A stretch of 38,668 nucleotides of DNA. It comes from Elysia marginata. Taxonomy: Eukaryota; Mollusca; Gastropoda; Plakobranchidae. The stretch covers positions 298,468-337,135 of the forward strand of contig BMAT01007946.1 in assembly GCA_019649035.1 (NCBI GenBank), written 5' to 3'. Below are positions 36,184 through 38,668 of the stretch, in pieces (the first letter of the stretch is position 1; each line of letters begins with the position of its first letter). The notes under the pieces were generated by a model, which ran no database searches, was not told the origin of the DNA, and was given only the letters and a program-made list of their open reading frames with translations. Both the position numbers and the translations under genes were made by a program.

Positions 36184-37270
36184 CTGGAATTAAACAAACA
36201 CCATAACACATTTAAATGTCTACATCACCAGATAGACGAAATATTACATGTCCTTACTATTTATTAGATTTGCGTAAGATTCAACGAGCTTTCATTATTC
36301 TCGAGTCAAAAGAATTTAGAACGAATCTAACAAAGTTCCTTTTTTTTTTTACTTCAAGGTATTGTTAAATAAAGCCAGCTCATGCGCGATAAAAAATTCA
36401 AGGACTTTGTCCAAATTGAAAAAAAATCGAAACGTTTAGTAACAATATTAACATAGTATAAGGCAGTAAAAGGGTGATATCTGATTCACTCAATATGTAA
36501 TTTTTCTTGTAGTAAGTCAAATGACAGGATAACATTGGATAGCATATACGCTAATCATGCAACGACAGCCAATCAGATAAGAACAAATATTTCTTGGTGA
36601 TGATGTTTACATTGACAACACGGGGTGGGGAGGTAGAGACTACCGAGATATTCCCTTATTCTGGAAGAATATGTATAGGCCTAACTATCATTATTAATGA
36701 AAACCAAATCATACAAAAATAAGAATAAGAAAGAATGTGTATGTTCCAACATTTTTATACATTCACAATGACCTTGTAAAAACGTATACAAAAAGTATAC
36801 AAATGATTAACCTAAAACCTAGATCTAAATTCTCTTGGCGTAGCATTACAAAACCCTTAACTCCGTTTCTAAACTGAATAATCTCTTAAGGTTTCTTACA
36901 AAATATAAAATATACATGTAATTGATACAAAGCACATTTTAAGCTATCCCCTTTTTGTCAAATATTGCTGACAGTTTTATCGTAAAAAAAAAAAACAGAA
37001 GAGAGGCAGCGATTTCACGGTTTCTAAAGTTCCAAGGTTTAAAGCATTGTTTGAACACTTCGTTTATCATTCTAGGTCTAGATTTTTACACTGTCAATTT
37101 GTCGACATAGACGCATCACGAATTTGATTTTTTTTTTTTTGGCTGAATGCTGTTGTTCGAATTTTAACGTCTCTTTTCAACTACAAGGTTATATCAGTGA
37201 CGGCGCTTGGGACAATTGAAAGCGTGCTGCCACACTATGATGTACGGAGCGCTGCATACACGACACCCAG
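36184..37270 (-). other. GCH1 intron upstream of the 56-nt exon
   Basis: AT-rich; no preceding GCH1 exon (which would encode the CEHHLVPF block) is visible here or up to the window end. Nothing else recognised. Confidence 0.55.
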
Positions 37271-37447
37271 TCACATTATCCTGACACCGGGCCGACCAGA
37301 CTTAGCACTAAATCCATAATGCCAGACACCAGGCGGATCAGCTACTGATACCAATTTTAAAGTCCTTGGTTTGACTCGGCCGGGGAACGAACCCGTACCT
37401 CCCGATCTATGAGCGAGTGTCTTTACCGCTAGGCCACAAAGCCGGTT
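37271..37447 (-). mobile_element. tRNA-derived SINE of a second family, copy D
   Basis: On the minus strand: A box TGGCCTAGCGG at 37426-37436, B box GGTTCGTTCC at 37384-37393, and a tRNA-like head beginning about 37445 (GGCTTTGTGGCCTAGCGGT). The body has no CAGTCCACCCAC core, so it is a different family from copies A-C; it reads GTAGCTGATCCGCCTGGTGT. The 3' limit is approximate. Confidence 0.82.
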
Positions 37448-37703
37448 TTGCTGAATGCAAATCAAGCTTTTGCAATGGCTTGGCTTCGAATCTTGATATA
37501 GAACTTGGTGCTAATTCAGGTTTGAAATGTCGAAAAAGTTTTCCTGCGGCTATTGTTGAAATGATTTTGTCAAATATGAAAGATCAAGGTTACAAAAATA
37601 CTGAACTTTTCTACACAAACTTAAAATTTTTGTCTGTATATTCGGCTGTGGGTCATCTTGACTACCCTTAGAAGAATGGTTTTTATAGTAAAATTATAGA
37701 TTC

Positions 37704-37732
37704 TCTCTCTCTCTCTCTCTCGCTCTCTCTTT
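37704..37732. repeat. TC dinucleotide microsatellite
   Basis: A (TC)n run of about 12 units with one CG interruption. Confidence 0.95.
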
Positions 37733-37849
37733 CCTTAATTCTATATTAAACAAAATCTCGGCCTTGACCCTAAGTAAAAAAGGACAAATCACAGGCAGAG
37801 CCTAAAACGAAAAAAAACAACAACCCAGGTTAGACCAAAGTCCTTTATC

Positions 37850-38345
37850 TAATTCTTTGGTTAGACCTCTAGGTCTAATCTACACTCTAGATCAAGATTT
37901 TTTTTTATCTAGATCAAAGTCATGTTAGAAACTTAGTCTAAATTCTAGATCTGTACGAAATGGGGAAGCGGGCTAACTTCAACTTAACTACGTATACATG
38001 TGTATTGTTCCGCCTTTCGATCTTTTCATGGTGTGTACCTGCTCATCAATTATTCCCATTTCCTGCATTATTTTGTAGCCTATGTCTCAGAATACCTCCC
38101 AATAGAGGTTTAGTTTGTACGTTCCATTGCGTCAAATTTTAGACATAAGAGAGACAGGGAACAATCTGATCTAGATTCTAGATCTAGCCCGAAGACAGAG
38201 AAGAAATTTTGCGACCCACTCTGCAGTGAACCAACTTTTCTAGATCTAGATCTAGATATGTAGGACTAGAAAATATGGAATCTAACGTATTAGATCTAGA
38301 TCTAAATTAGATTTAAGACTTTTTAGTATATGATCTAGAAAATTA
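37850..38345. repeat. cluster of TCTAGATCT-type hexamers
   Basis: At least a dozen overlapping TCTAGA, AGATCT and CTAGAT words, for example TCTAGATCTAGATCTAGA near 38239-38257 and TTAGATCTAGATCTAAAT near 38290-38307, scattered among AT-rich DNA. Smaller groups stand at 21868-21910 and 22125-22150. It is a degenerate self-complementary satellite-like pattern, not coding. Confidence 0.75.
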
Positions 38346-38628
38346 GAATCTAACATTATCAAGAACTGGCAGCTCTGTATTTTGTTACTTTTGATACAAT
38401 TACAAGAGTCAAGCAGGTTGATCTATATTATCTAGACAACCACAGCAAAACAAAAAAAAAATATTTTAATGCAGCCACTTGGTTAATTTTGGTTGATTCT
38501 AAGTTAATCAATGTGTCGGTCCGAAGCCCCTTGAATGCAGACGGAAAATATTTTCGTAGAAGTAAGCGTTTTTTTTTTCAATCATTCTTTCTCTTTTAAC
38601 AAAAGCGTAAGGGCTCAGTTCTAGATAA

Positions 38629-38668
38629 TAGAGACCTTTAGCACACGCACCGTGTCTCAATACGCGTA
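38629..38668 (+). mobile_element. start of a second copy of the palindromic MITE (cut by window end)
   Basis: After a TA, the 38 bases 38631-38668 are identical to the left arm of the element at 24731. The rest lies beyond the window. Confidence 0.92.

Noticed and set aside
37417..37671. 84-codon plus-strand frame
   Set aside because: The first part is the antisense of SINE copy D; the remainder has no recognised similarity.

Overview
This looks like a piece of an AT-rich invertebrate nuclear genome, most likely a gastropod mollusc. The reasons are split genes with short exons and GT-AG introns, long AT-rich introns, tRNA-derived SINEs with a shared core, LINE fragments, a palindromic MITE and clusters of TCTAGATCT-type hexamers. 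I see no bacterial-style operon, CRISPR array, rRNA or intact tRNA gene. Almost all open reading frames longer than 60 codons are chance; the real coding sequence lies in short spliced exons, all on the minus strand.

Region 1-22304 (minus strand) is the first part of a Ral GTPase-activating protein alpha subunit gene (RALGAPA1/2 family). I reconstructed 20 consecutive exons from the ATG at 22304 down to 2473. They have matching splice phases throughout and give 860 complete codons without a stop. The catalytic GAP domain is C-terminal and must lie beyond the left edge of the window. One intron (after exon 13) uses a GC donor. A 135-base N gap (11324-11458) falls in the intron after exon 12. 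A LINE C-terminal fragment (4249-4710) sits in the intron after exon 18, and a 98-bp tandem duplication sits in the intron after exon 3.

Region 22305-33033 holds the candidate promoter of that gene (NRF1-like, ETS-like and YY1-like motifs at about 22511-22557) and then about 10 kb rich in mobile DNA: two SINEs, a 192-bp near-perfect hairpin MITE, a 431-bp element with four copies of an inverted motif, a decayed LINE 3' end and a frameshifted ORF pair of unknown origin.

Region 33034-36183 (minus strand) carries the last four coding exons of GTP cyclohydrolase 1 (GCH1), the first enzyme of tetrahydrobiopterin synthesis. The first three have the same lengths as the human exons (56, 32 and 85 nt). 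The amino-terminal exons are not visible. The introns contain a SINE and a long ACT trinucleotide tract. Region 36184-38668 is non-coding as far as I can see: a different SINE, a TC microsatellite, TCTAGATCT clusters and, at the very edge, the first 38 bp of a second copy of the hairpin MITE.

The two genes lie head to tail and have no known shared pathway (Ral GTPase signalling and pterin synthesis).
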